A DNA stretch of 64,000 nucleotides from Gracilaria domingensis (GCA_022539475.1 VCMS01000045.1:186001-250000), one strand, 5' to 3'; positions 1-9,393 are shown, counted from the first letter of the stretch. A program made the numbers and translations. The notes: generated by a model from the letters alone, not told the origin.

Positions 1-381
1 TGGCTGTTGATTGTGAGGAGCAGTGCTGCGTACCGCCATGTTTGGCGGTTGAGTGATAAGTTCTCAGAAAGTTTTATTGGTTACCAAATGCGTTCTCCAC
101 ACGGCCTCCTGGACAAGGCAGTGGATGAGTGCGAAGGGCCAAGAGCACGACGAAACTAAGCAAGCAAGGCGCTCAAGCGCAGAAGTATGCGTACAGGCAA
201 ATAGAGGGCGAGGATGAGCGTGGCAACGAGTAGATTGGTGCACCGTCGGTAGAACATGGACAGTGAAGGTTGGTCTTGTGTTTACGAGCTACTTTGTAGG
301 CACAGTAGCGATACAGTTAGTAATTACAAACGGGGTAGAACAGTATACGTAATACATCATTTCGGCAGCGATGCGAGCGCC
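1..381. other. 3' flank of the first gene, no gene seen
   Basis: Moderate-GC sequence downstream of the minus-strand gene that ends at 382. No convincing coding region or RNA gene is visible. It probably holds the 3' UTR and terminator of that gene. Confidence 0.4.
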
Positions 382-669
382 TCATGCCAGGCCAGGTGTT
401 GCGGCGGCAAAGAAGAAGCCAGAGCCGAAGGCGCCAGCAAGCGCACCACCAGGCTGCGCAAAGCCCAACGCGGTGCCGTCCTCCGACGACGCGCCGGCAA
501 TGCCCGATTCGGAGTCAGCGGCGGCGCCGGCAGAATTGTCGCCCAGGGCGGCGAAGCCAGCGCCGCCGGCAAGCTGACCGGCAATCTCATGACGGTTCAT
601 GAGACGCAGCAGCGGCATGGAGGCGGCCATGGCGAACATGGAGAGCGCGACGGAGATCTTGGCGAGCAT
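382..669 (-). CDS. Small Gly/Ala-rich protein with a signal-peptide-like N terminus
   Basis: A 95-residue frame starts at the ATG at 669. Residues 1-22 begin with MLAKISVALS and form a hydrophobic, Met-rich stretch resembling a secretory signal or organelle-import sequence. The rest is Gly/Ala/Ser-rich, with an acidic patch near residues 50-65 (DSES, SSED) and a short aromatic run (GSGFFFAAA) near the C terminus. I do not recognise the family. A good TATA box (TATAAAAG) lies 122 bp upstream on the same strand, which supports a real transcription unit. The next gene upstream (1161, plus strand) is divergent, so the two share a roughly 490-bp GC-rich promoter region. The other frames are also open because of the base composition, so reading-frame openness is weak evidence; the signal-like N terminus and TATA box carry the call. 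Confidence 0.5.
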   Translation of the reverse strand: MLAKISVALSMFAMAASMPLLRLMNRHEIAGQLAGGAGFAALGDNSAGAAADSESGIAGASSEDGTALGFAQPGGALAGAFGSGFFFAAATPGLA

Positions 670-790
670 TTTGGAGGTATGTTTGAGCAGCGAGGGCGGC
701 TTGTGGCGGGGTGTGTGGTGATTGCGACGATTGGCGGGCGGATGGGGCGGGGGGTCGGACGGGGGGCGACGGGCGGCGATGGCGCGGCGG

Positions 791-798
791 CTTTTATA
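791..798 (-). promoter_or_regulatory. TATA box of the small gene at 382-669
   Basis: The minus strand reads TATAAAAG, an exact core-promoter match, 122 bp upstream of the ATG at 669. It stands out in a region of very high GC, where AT-rich octamers are rare. Confidence 0.5.
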
Positions 799-960
799 CG
801 GCGCGGCGCGGCGCGGACGACGGCGCGGCGCGGGCGACTGCGCGGCAGACAGTGACGAGGAGGTGATGGCGGAAAAGGGCGGCGGCGCGCAGGGCTGCGC
901 GCAGTCGGCCCTCGGCCCGCGCCGGGCGGCGAAGACGGCGGAGACGGCGGCGGCGGCGGC

Positions 961-1000
961 GGCGCGGGATGACAGGCGGCGGCGCGGGATGACAGGCGGC
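961..1000. repeat. Exact 20-bp tandem duplication
   Basis: Two exact copies (961-980 and 981-1000) of a unit starting GGCGCGGGAT lie in the divergent promoter region between the genes starting at 669 and 1161. Confidence 0.9.
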
Positions 1001-1160
1001 GACGAAGACGCGCGCTGCGCGCTACAAGTGGTGGCGCGTGGCGCGGCGGCAGCAGGCGGCCCCGCGCGCGCGCGGCGGCGGCCGGGACGCGCGCGCGCGG
1101 CGGCGGCGGTGCGCGCTGCGTGGCGGCGCCACGCCACGGCGGCGTGTGTCGTTTTCAAAA

Positions 1161-1788
1161 ATGGGGCGGGGGCGCGCGCGGCTGCGCGCGCGCGCGGCGG
1201 CGGCGATGGCGGCGACGAGCGCGGCGATGGCGGGCGGCGGCGCGGGCGACGAGCGCGAGCCGGCGGCGGTGTGCCCGCCCGAGCACTTTGCGCTGGTGCA
1301 CGGCGGGCTGTACCGGTCGTCCGTGCCGACGGCGAAGAACCTGCCGTTCGTGCGCTCGCTGCGGCTGCGCACGCTGCTGGTGCTGAGCGACGAGCGCACG
1401 GAGCGCTCGCTGCGCGCGTTCTGCGCGGAGGGCGGCATCGCGCTGCGGCGCGTGGCGCCGGGCGCGGCGGCGACGGGCGCGGGCTGGAAGCCGCTGGCCG
1501 AGGAGGCGGTGAAGCAGGCGCTGGAGCTGGCGCTGCGGCGCTCGGCGGCGCCGCTGCTGCTGTGCGACGTGGGCGGCGTGCATGCCGTGGGCATGACCGT
1601 GGGCTGCCTGCGCAAGCTGGAGCGCTGGAACCTCACCGCCATCGTGGGCGAGTACCGGCTGTTCGCCGCGCAGAAGCGGCGCTACGTCAACGAGCTGTTC
1701 ATCGAGCTGTTCGACGTCGAGCTGGTCAACGTGCCCACGGCCGACGTCGTGCGCTGGTGGCGCCCGCCGCAAATCGCCCGCGGCCCGC

Positions 1789-1822
<34 letters not shown>

Positions 1823-1904
1823 GCCGCTGCCCCCCGCCAATGGCGCCGCGCCACAACACGCGCGCCAATCACAGCCTTCCTCGCCCGCGCGCAGCGCCGT
1901 TTGA
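1161..1904 (+). CDS. Oca/Siw14-like atypical dual-specificity phosphatase family, predicted catalytically dead
   Basis: This 247-residue frame starts at an ATG preceded by CAAAA; an in-frame ATG at 1206 is the alternative. After a basic leader, the core has the Siw14/Oca1 (PFA-DSP) plan: a PPEHFALVHGGLYRSSVP segment, then strand-helix elements leading to the P-loop region LLLCDVGGVHAVG, followed by KLERWNLTAIVGEYRLF and FIELFD, both typical of the family. Active members have HCxxGxxR, with Arg binding phosphate. Here the preceding His is Leu and the Arg position is His (C-DVGGV-H), while the Cys remains. Fungal Oca4/Oca6-type members are also degenerate, so a regulatory or inositol-pyrophosphate-related scaffold role is possible (inference). 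The C terminus is a poly-Ala/Pro tail from GCC repeats. The family call is fairly firm; loss of activity is inferred. Confidence 0.7.
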
Positions 1905-1962
1905 CGCCGAACCGCTCTGAACACCCCACACACCCCACGCCCCAAAACCACCCCCCGATCCT

Positions 1963-2064
1963 CCCCCCCCCCCCCCCATACACACACACTCCCCCACCAC
2001 CCCTTTCAATCGATCCCTCCCATCCCTCTCCGAAACCACACCCCCCCCCCCCCCCCCCCCCCCC
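1963..2064 (+). promoter_or_regulatory. Poly-C leader tracts before the gene at 2078
   Basis: There are two uninterrupted C runs, 15 nt at 1963-1977 and 24 nt at 2041-2064, within a pyrimidine-rich stretch. The second ends 13 nt before the ATG at 2078. Similar tracts precede several other starts in the window, so this is probably part of the 5' UTR or core promoter. Confidence 0.55.
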
Positions 2065-2077
2065 GATCCGCACAACC

Positions 2078-2746
2078 ATGACGCTCGCGGACGCTCTCAA
2101 GCCCGCCGCCACCGTCGCGCTGCACGCGCAGGCAAAGGGCTCGCAGTTGGGCGCGTGCGCCGGGCTGGCCGTCGCGCTGCCGGCGCTCGCGCTGGCGCCG
2201 GCCAAGTTCAACGGCGCCGACGCGCCGCCGCTGGTGGCGGTGGCGCGCATCGCCGGCGCGGGCGCGCTGCTGGGCACCACGGCGGCCACGCTGGCGTGCG
2301 CGTCCAAGCTGGCGCGGCTGGCGCGCGAGGAGATCGAGCAGCGCGCGCACAAATTGGCCGCCTCGGACGACACGCGCCTGGACGTGCTGACCGGCGCCGC
2401 CGGCGCCGCGGCCGGGCTGGCGCTGGTGGGCGTGCGCGTGCACAAGCTGGCCGAGGTGGAGCGCCACTCGTTTGCCAGCGAGCTGTGCAGCGCGCAGAGC
2501 TGCTGGGACGCGTACTGCTTCGCGGCCATGGGCGCGGCCGTGGGCTTTGTGGCCGTCAAGGGCGCCAAGCTGGTGGCGTGCAAGATCGGCAGCTATCGCG
2601 GCGGGTGCGCGGGCGCGGGCGCGGACGCCGACCCTTCGGCGGCGGCGGCGGGCCCGGGCGAGATGGCGGCGGTGGAGCAGAACGTGCAGGCGGCGGTGGA
2701 GGACATGAAGGAGACGGCCGACGGCGCGCACGACAAGGCGCAATAA
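2078..2746 (+). CDS. Predicted four-helix membrane protein, family unknown
   Basis: A 222-residue protein starts at an ATG in the context ACAACCATG. Four hydrophobic segments are visible, at about residues 25-43, 50-73, 102-122 and 146-170, all Ala/Gly-rich with small-residue spacing suited to tight helix packing. The linker between segments 2 and 3 is charged (REEIEQRAHKLAASDD). The C terminus is soluble, with an Asp/Ala/Gly stretch followed by an amphipathic helix (VEQNVQAAVEDMKE). The four-helix, Gly-rich plan recalls the Tim17/Tim22/OEP16/PMP24 superfamily, but I see no diagnostic motif and do not assign it. An organelle membrane location is inferred. The poly-C leader just upstream supports the chosen start. 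Confidence 0.6.
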   Translation: MTLADALKPAATVALHAQAKGSQLGACAGLAVALPALALAPAKFNGADAPPLVAVARIAGAGALLGTTAATLACASKLARLAREEIEQRAHKLAASDDTRLDVLTGAAGAAAGLALVGVRVHKLAEVERHSFASELCSAQSCWDAYCFAAMGAAVGFVAVKGAKLVACKIGSYRGGCAGAGADADPSAAAAGPGEMAAVEQNVQAAVEDMKETADGAHDKAQ

Positions 2747-2858
2747 GCTGGCGTGCTCGTGCTCGCGCGTGGCGGCCAAAGAGGCGCGCCACAGTTTTTG
2801 GAGCGGATACCGTCGCGTCATGGTATATGTATACAAAAAGTAGGCCTTGTCTGTTTTA

Positions 2859-3461
2859 CTACACACGCTCGTCCGAGCCGTGCACGCTGGCGAGCGTGGC
2901 CAGCAGCTGGCGCAGCTGGCGCGCCACCACGTCGGGCTTGTCGGCGGCGATGAAGCGCTCCACCTCGCGCTCGCGCGCCACAAACACAAACGTCGGCACG
3001 CTGCGCACGCGGAACTGGCGCGGCAGCCGCTTGACGCGGTTGACGTCGACCTTTGCAAAGTAAACGGAGGGGCTCGCGGCCGACAGCTTGCTCAGCACGC
3101 CCGCCAGATACGTGCACTTGCGGCACCAGCTGGCCACAAAGTCCAGCACCACCAGCGCGCGCTCGGCGTCCGCCTGCGCCGCCAGCGCGTCGTACTGCTC
3201 GGGCGTGGCGAGCGTGATGAGCGCGCCCGGCGCGAAGCGCGGCGGCGGCGGCGATGGCGGCGGCTGCGATGACGGCGACGAGCTGGGGTTCTTGGAGGGC
3301 GACGGCGGCGACGGCGGCGACGGCGGCGGCGCCAGCGTGGCGCGCACGCGCGGCAGGCGGCGCGCGCGCGGGGCGGCGGCGCGGGGCGGCGCCGATCGCG
3401 GCGACCGCGGCGGCGAGCGCAGCGCGGCGGGGCGCGCGGCGGGCCACGCGGCGAGGAAGGC

Positions 3462-3508
<47 letters not shown>

Positions 3509-3542
3509 GCGGCGGCGGCGGCGACGGCGACGGCGAAGACAT
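2859..3542 (-). CDS. Plastid-type WCRKC thioredoxin-like protein
   Basis: A 227-residue protein. Residues 1 to about 105 are a Ser/Pro/Arg-rich extension with many SP repeats and no acidic residues, fitting a plastid transit peptide plus linker. The thioredoxin fold covers about 107-215: strand VVLDFVAS, active site WCRKC (139-143), VYFAKVDVN, and the cis-proline motif SVPTFVFV (VPT at 182-184). Plants have plastid proteins with this same WCRKC active site instead of WCGPC, whose redox partners are less well known. Both active-site Cys are present, so disulfide exchange is expected. It is convergent with the gene ending at 2746. The family call is firm; plastid targeting is inferred from the N terminus. 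Confidence 0.85.
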
Positions 3543-3934
3543 GGCGGCGCGGGCGCTGCTGGTGGCGGCGCGGCGGAGATGCGCGGCGCGAGGTCGCGCG
3601 GTTTAGTAGCGCGCACGTTGACGGCGGCGGCATATCTGACGTGCGCGCGGCGCGCGGCGCGGCGCGCCGCCATTTGGCGCGGCCAATGGCAAATCGCCAC
3701 GCCGCGCCACGCCGCGCGGCGCCACGCCGCGGCGCGCTGTCGCAATCGCGCCGCGCGCGCGCGCGCGCGGCGCGATTGCGCGCGCCGCGCGCCGTTCGAA
3801 ATTTCAAAGGCGGCGGCGGCACGCGGCGGCGGCCGCGCCGCGGCCGTCCGTTCGCGCCTGCGTGTCGCGCTCGACGAGGCGCGCGCACGCCCGCGCCCGC
3901 AGCCAGACAGGACAGACACCAGCGCGCCGCGACG
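3543..3934. other. Divergent promoter region between thioredoxin-like gene and small coiled-coil gene
   Basis: About 390 bp of extremely GC-rich sequence with alternating GCGC runs (3748-3790) separates two genes that start at 3542 (minus) and 3935 (plus). No TATA box is evident. Confidence 0.4.
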
Positions 3935-4198
3935 ATGGCGCGCGACGGGCAGCAGCGCGCCGACACGCCGCTCACGCGCATGACGCTGCGCGAGTACTAC
4001 GACGCGCACCGCGCCACGCTGGAGCGCCGCCTGCGCGCCGCGCACGCCGCGCACGCCGCCGCGCTGCAAGCGCAGCTGGCCGCCGAGCGCGCGCGTCTGC
4101 GCGCGCTGTTCGACGCCAACCTCGCGCAGCTGCGCGCGCAGCTGCACGCGCCGCCGCCGCCGCCGTCGACACCGCCGCCGGCGCCGCCGGCGCGCTAG
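3935..4198 (+). CDS. Small predicted coiled-coil protein
   Basis: An 87-residue frame starts at ACGATGG. Residues 15-72 are a continuous Ala/Arg/Leu/Glu-rich helix with heptad-like Leu spacing ([20 protein letters not shown], then [20 protein letters not shown]), and the tail is Pro-rich. No family is recognised. Its stop overlaps the stop of KRR1 on the other strand: the tetramer CTAG at 4195-4198 supplies TAG to both genes. In such GC-rich DNA, long open frames arise easily, so this rests mainly on the composition of the helix and the tidy fit with KRR1. Confidence 0.4.
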   Translation: MARDGQQRADTPLTRMTLREYYDAHRATLERRLRAAHAAHAAALQAQLAAERARLRALFDANLAQLRAQLHAPPPPPSTPPPAPPAR

Positions 4199-5224
4199 CG
4201 CTGGCGGCGGCGCTTTGCGGCGCGGCGCACGCGCGCGGCCACGCTGCGCACGTCCTCGTCGTCGGGCGCGCCGTCGGGCGCGGCGGCGCGCGCGCGCTTG
4301 CGCGACGCGGCGGCGCGCTCGTCGGGCGGCTGCAGCGCGGCGTGGCGCTGCTGCTGGCGCTGCGCGCTGGTGGCGGCGCGCGCCGCCTGCTCGGCGCTGG
4401 CCTTGGCGCGGCGCTTGGAGTGCTCGCTCATAAAGTACTCGCCGGACTGCAGCGCCAGGTCGAGCTTGGACGGCGTGGGCAGCGGCGGGAACGCCTCATA
4501 CTTGGCGCGCTCGCGGCGCGGCGCCTTGTTCTTGCGGCGGCGGCTGGCGTTGCGCTTCTTGAACTGTGGTAAAAAACGCTGCCAGTTGTGCTCGCGCAGC
4601 GCGGCGTCCTTGGCGAGCTCGCGCTTGATCATGAGCGCCTTGATGTTGTACACGGGATGCACGTTGCGCATGCAGTCCTCCACGACGCGGCGCGCCTGCT
4701 TGAGCCCCTTGAACGAGCCCATGCACGCCACGGTGCTGCCCTGCACCAGCATGTAGCAGCCGGTGAGCAGCTCGAGCGCCTTGAGCGTGCTGCCGCTGGG
4801 CCCGATCAGCCGCTGGCGCCGCTTCACAAAGCGCTCCTTGTTGTGCACCAAGGCGCCGATCTTGACAATGTCGCAGCTCATGTCGTCGCGCAGGATCTTG
4901 CGCGCCTGCGCCAGCGGCACGGAGCGCGCCAGCAGCTTGATGAGGTCGCGCGCGTTGAGCACGGCGAACGGGTCCCACGTGCGGCGCGTGGTGTGCACGC
5001 TCATGGAGCCCTCGACGAGGTCCAGCGTGGCGCCGATGGCGTGCTTGGCCAGCTCGGCCGTCACCGCGCTCCACACCGTCTGCAGGTACTTTTCGCGGTA
5101 CTTGGGGAACAGCGTGGCGAACGACGACTGCTCCAGGAACGCGCCCGAGCTGTCTTCGCGCGTGAAGGGCGCCACGGCCCAGTGGTCGATGCCGTCGTGG
5201 TCCCACGGCTTGTCCTTGCGGTAC

Positions 5225-5258
<34 letters not shown>

Positions 5259-5295
5259 CCTTGTTCTTCTTCTTTGCCGCCGCCGCTTCGCCCAT
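4195..5295 (-). CDS. KRR1: KRR1 small-subunit processome component
   Basis: A 366-residue nucleolar protein needed for 40S ribosome assembly and early 18S rRNA processing. After a basic start and a run of 10 Asn, the conserved core runs from the [10 protein letters not shown] segment (31-40) through two KH-like domains. The second carries [20 protein letters not shown] (162-181); most orthologs have GPKGST in this loop. The signature [20 protein letters not shown] (211-230) and FLPQFKKRN (241-249) then follow. The C terminus is Lys/Arg-rich. The ATG at 5295 is chosen because upstream sequence encodes only a pyrimidine-derived leader. It diverges from the BRCA1-like gene at 5715. Length fits the family and identification is secure. 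Confidence 0.95.
5225..5258. repeat. TTG/CAA trinucleotide repeat encoding poly-Asn in KRR1
   Basis: About eleven TTG-frame triplets on the plus strand, read as AAC on the minus strand, give the Asn run at KRR1 residues 14-23. The tract is low in GC compared with its surroundings and probably varies in length. Confidence 0.85.
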
Positions 5296-5395
5296 GGCTC
5301 CCAAGTGGGTGGGGGTAAGAGGGGGGTAAGAGGGGGGGGAGAGGGGGGGGAGAGGAGGGGAGAGCGAGATAGACAGACACAGACACAGAGAAGCT
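5296..5395 (-). promoter_or_regulatory. Pyrimidine-rich leader of KRR1
   Basis: On the minus strand this is a C/T-rich tract with C runs of 6-8 ending just before the ATG at 5295. It parallels the poly-C leaders of four other genes in the window. Confidence 0.5.
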
Positions 5396-5444
5396 CGGGT
5401 GAGAGTCACACAAGCACTCGCCGCGCCGTCAGCTGCCGAGTCTG

Positions 5445-5473
5445 GAGTCGAGTCGAGTCGAGTCGAGTCGAGT
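5445..5473. repeat. GAGTC pentanucleotide tandem repeat
   Basis: More than five GAGTC units lie in the shared promoter region between KRR1 (5295, minus) and the BRCA1-like gene (5715, plus). Confidence 0.85.
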
Positions 5474-5714
5474 GGAGCAAGCGGCCGCGCCTCCGCCGCG
5501 CGCGCTTTGGATCAGCCCCCCAGACCGGATCATCGCCTCGATTGGATCAGCGCGCCGATTGCAGCGCCGCGTTTTGGCGCCAAACGGAGCGCGGCGCAAC
5601 AAGCGTGCGCGAGCTGCGCGCCGCGGTATCCATCTAGATACAGAGGGGCGTCTTACCAAAGCCATCTACCAGCTCTGCACCGCCTCCGCCAGAGCGCGCA
5701 CCGCGCCGCGCGCC

Positions 5715-5838
5715 ATGTCTCTCCAACCGCCGCCGTCGCCGCCGCCGCCCGCCGCGCCGCCGGGCGCGCCGCCGGGCGCGCCGCCGGGCGCGCCGCCGGG
5801 CGCGCCGCCGGGCGCGCTTGTCGCGCCGCCGCCGCCGC

Positions 5839-5874
<36 letters not shown>

Positions 5875-7488
5875 AGTCGCTGCGCGCGCTGGCGCCGCTG
5901 GTGGAGCGGCTGTCGTCCGCGCTCACGTGCGCCGTCTGCCTGGACGAGATGCAGCACGCGCACCAGCTGCGCTGCAGCCACATCTTCTGCGCCGCGTGCG
6001 CGCACCGGCTGGTGGCCATGCGCGACGCGCGCTGCCCGGTGTGCAAGCGCGCCACCGCCCGGCGCATGCTCAGCCCGCTCGTCTCGCTGTCGCACGCCGC
6101 CGCCGCGCTGCGCGCGCTGCGCGCCGCGCTGGCCGCCAGCGGCGCGCGCGCGCCGCCCCCCGCGGCCGCGGCGGCGGCCGCGCCGCCGGTGCGCGACGGC
6201 TTCGACCGCGCGCTGGCGTCCGCCGTGCGCCGCATGCAGCACGCGCAGCGCGAGCAGCGCGAGCGCGCGCAGCGCCTGCAGCAGCTCGCCGAGGCGCCGC
6301 GCGCCGGCGCGCCGCGCGCGCCGCGCGTGTGCGCGCTGTGCCCGCGGGGCGTGGACCCGTCCTTCTTCGCGCCCGCCGTGCGCTTTGGCCCGTTCCGGCC
6401 CGCGCCGTCAAAGCTGCTCAAGCACGACGCGTTTGCGCACGAGAACTGCGCCATGTACTGCGCGCCCGCGCTGTACCTGCTCGACGACCGCGTGCAGCGC
6501 CTGGACACCGCCCTCGCCAGCAACAGCCACATCCTGTGCCGCCGCCAGGCGTGCGGCAGGAAGCGGGCCTCCGTGCGCTGCGCCGCGCCGGCGTGCTCCA
6601 GCAGCTACCACTTTGCGTGCGCGGTGGTGGACAAGTGCCGCCTCGTGGAGGACGGCTACCGCATGTTCTGCCCGCAGCACGCGCAGCACGCGCCGGCCAT
6701 TGACCACAGCCAGTTCACGCGCGCGCTGTCGGATCCAGCCGGCGCCGTGGCGCGCGCGCACCACGACGTGTGCTACATCTGCCGCACCGGCGGCCGGCTG
6801 CTCATGTGCGACACCTGCGAGCGCTGCACGCACGCCGCGTGCTCCGCGCTGCGCTCCATCCCGACGGGCAGCTGGAGCTGCGGCGTGTGCACGCAGCCGC
6901 CCAAGCGCTCGGCGCAGCGCGCGCGCGAGTCGTCCCACAAGCGGCCGCGCGCGCAGCCCGCGCCCGACGAGCGCGCCAGCGCCACGCCGCGCGCCAGCGC
7001 CACGCCGCGCGCCAGCGCGAAGCGCGCGCGCACGGGGCGCGGCGACGCAACGGAACAAGAAGAGCGACGCCAAGCGGCGCATGGTGCTGTCGCACACGGG
7101 GCTGGCCGAGCAGCAGCGCGAGCTGCTGCGCGGCGTGGCCAAGGCGAAGAAGACGGCGTTGAAGGAGGACGTGGACGCGAAGGTGACGCACCTGGTGGTG
7201 CGCTGCGCGCAGCCGGGCGACAAGCCGCTGCGCACGATGAAGCTGTGCAAGGCGATCGCGTGCCGCGCGCGCATCGTGTGCTGGCCGTGGGTGAGCGCGT
7301 CGCGCGACGCGGCGCAGTGGGCACCGCTCGAGCCGCACGTGCACCGCCTGAGCTGGGCGCTCGACCAGCAGAGCGTGTACGCAGAGCTGCGCGTCAGCTT
7401 CGGCTGCTACAACGGGCCCAGGGAGAAGAAGGAGGAGCTGGTGCGGCTGGTGCAGCTGGGCGGCGGCACCGTGCTGGCGCGCGAGCCC

Positions 7489-7519
<31 letters not shown>

Positions 7520-7695
7520 GCGGCGGCCAGCGCGCCATCTACGTGCGCGAGGAGGACGGCAGGAAGAACGCGCGGCGCGAGCTGCTGGCGCGCATGGAGC
7601 CGCCGCGCGGCGCGCGCGTCGTCGCGCCCGGCTGGCTGCTCGACCGCTGCACCAGCAACCGCCCGCCGCGCGCCGTAGATTCGCGCGCGCCGTAA
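5715..7695 (+). CDS. BRCA1/BARD1-like protein: RING, extended PHD, PHD, tandem BRCT (with a frame change)
   Basis: Probable ubiquitin ligase of DNA-damage repair. From the ATG at 5715: PPGA repeats and poly-Ala (1-53), then a C3HC4 RING with C72/C75, C87/H89, C92/C95 and C107/C110. An extended PHD-type zinc region follows (about 206-325; CALC, HENC, CRRQACG, YHFAC, FCPQH), as in plant BRCA1 and BARD1. A canonical PHD finger comes next (C353, C356, C365, C368, H373, C376, C389, C392). After an Arg/Ala linker, the BRCT region (about 7060-7695) is read in the +1 frame: KRRMVLSHTGL, THLVVRC, CWPWVSAS, then SFGCYN and GWLLDRC. The change falls near 7020-7060, after the SATPRA repeats, and means a small intron (length 1 mod 3) or a sequence error. 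The extra PHD finger is unusual. Confidence 0.8.
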
Positions 7696-7860
7696 TTTGC
7701 GGCCGTCGTACGAGTAGAAGGCTAGCGCTCGCACACGCGTAACTCTGCAGTCCCACAAACGACACCCGTGCAAAAAATGCTCCAAACGCAACAGCTTGTT
7801 TCTTCGCTGCTCTACCGTCCCACGTCTCGACCGTCGCCCCTCTTGTATCTCCGTACAGCT

Positions 7861-7907
7861 CCCCCCCCCCCCCCCACCCCCCACCCCCTACCCCCCCAAC
7901 AAGCAGC
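7861..7907 (+). promoter_or_regulatory. Poly-C leader before the OTU gene
   Basis: A run of 15 C (7861-7875), then shorter C runs, ends about 33 nt before the ATG at 7940. Confidence 0.5.
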
Positions 7908-7939
7908 AGCCCTGCCACCCCACCACGCCCCGCGCCGCG

Positions 7940-9205
7940 ATGGGAAGGACCCAACGACCCGCCTCCACCCCGCCATCCCCGCCGCCGTCGCCGCCGCACG
8001 AAGAGCTCGACATCGCCGCCTTTTCAGAGCTGCTTCGCCCCACCGGCCTCCTCATTCGCGACGTCGCAAACGATGGCAACTGCTTCTTCCGCGCCGTCTC
8101 CGACCAGCTCTACGGCTCCGAGCACGAGCACATCAAGCTGCGCCAGCTCGCCTGCGACTATCTCCTCGCGCACGCAGACCACTACCAGCACTTCATCGAC
8201 GAGGAGCAGAGCTTCGATGAGTACGTCAGCGAGATGCGAAACGACGGCGTCTGGGCGGACAACCTCGAGCTGCAAGCCATGTCCATGGCCTGCCAAGTCA
8301 ACATTCGCGTTCACCAGAGCGGCAAGCCCTCGTACGACATCCGCAACCACCCCGCCGACAACGCCACCGCAATCCACCTGTCGTACCATTTCGGCGAGCA
8401 CTACGCCTCCGTCCGCCCGCTGCACACCGCCGATTTGCAGCTGCCGGCGCAGCACGATCCGCTGCCTCTGCCGCGCCCCCCAACCAAGCCCGACCATCCC
8501 ACCGAGCCTGTGCCGGAGGGCGACGGCTCCAGCAACCATCGCCTTCGTTTCCGAAGGCATTCCGACCAGCACAGCGTGTCCGCCATGTGGAAGCGCACAG
8601 AGCGCGCGCATCATCACGCCTGCGCCACCGTCGACAAGGCGCGTCGCGCCGCCAAGAATTTCCGCGCCACCGATGCTGCCACCAAGCGCTCGAGCGAGGC
8701 GAGGACCACCGTGTTGAACATTGAGCGCGAGATGAAGACCGCGCGAAACAAGCTGGACGCGCACTTTGATACCCTTGAGAACGCCAGAAGTTCGTATCGA
8801 AAGAGAGTGCATAGGTTGCAGAAGGAGCGGCGGCGTCGCTTCACCTCTGCTTCCACGTCGTCGCACAGCGATGGCTCGTCAACGCAGCCCGATGACAGCA
8901 GCGATGATGAGCAAAGATATCGAGATTCGGTCCGTCGGCAAACGGAAACCATGCACGAGGAGCGGCTTGTGATCGAGAATAGCGCTCGAGCCGCGCTTCA
9001 TGTACTATCACAATTAGAGCAGCAGTCGGCCAAGAAGACACAAGGCAAGCATGCAAAGGCAAACAAGAAGCGCGAGCAACAGGCGAAGAAGAAGGAGCGA
9101 AAGGAGAGGCGACGGAGAACTCAAGAAAAGCTCGCGAGGGGTGAGCCTGAAAGCATACATCGTCACAAAACGCCGCTGCCGCACGAACTTGACATTGCCA
9201 TTTGA
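7940..9205 (+). CDS. OTU-family deubiquitinase, OTUD3-like
   Basis: A 421-residue protein; the start ATG follows a poly-C leader. The OTU domain covers about residues 25-165: LLIRDVANDGNCFFRAVSDQ holds catalytic Cys48 with the DGNC motif (45-48), and the closing HFGEHYASVR holds catalytic His154. This arrangement matches OTUD3/OTUD6-type cysteine proteases, which cleave ubiquitin chains. Residues 215-421 are a charged, largely helical tail with basic coiled-coil stretches (KKTQGKHAKANKKREQQAKK) that may bind nucleic acid or partners. GC content drops clearly compared with the BRCA1-like gene before it. It is convergent with RAD17, with 188 bp between stop codons. Confidence 0.9.
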   Translation: MGRTQRPASTPPSPPPSPPHEELDIAAFSELLRPTGLLIRDVANDGNCFFRAVSDQLYGSEHEHIKLRQLACDYLLAHADHYQHFIDEEQSFDEYVSEMRNDGVWADNLELQAMSMACQVNIRVHQSGKPSYDIRNHPADNATAIHLSYHFGEHYASVRPLHTADLQLPAQHDPLPLPRPPTKPDHPTEPVPEGDGSSNHRLRFRRHSDQHSVSAMWKRTERAHHHACATVDKARRAAKNFRATDAATKRSSEARTTVLNIEREMKTARNKLDAHFDTLENARSSYRKRVHRLQKERRRRFTSASTSSHSDGSSTQPDDSSDDEQRYRDSVRRQTETMHEERLVIENSARAALHVLSQLEQQSAKKTQGKHAKANKKREQQAKKKERKERRRRTQEKLARGEPESIHRHKTPLPHELDIAI

Positions 9206-9393
9206 CAATGGTCTGCTCCATACTGATTCCTACACAGCCAGTGTTTTAACCTGTTAAGAACTAGTTGTATATGGATATAAGCAGGGCTGGCTGCTTCTGT
9301 TGCTTTTTTCGAAAGGGGGAATTCAGTGGTTTCTCAATGTACTCGAGTTCGTCCAAGCCAAAGGAGCTGGGCTGTGGATGGAGACTTTACCAT

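Noticed and set aside
722-2746. A single 674-codon open frame across the first two plus-strand genes
   Set aside because: It is open only because extreme GC removes stop codons. The recognisable phosphatase fold lies in another frame, and only its last 222 codons behave like a protein.
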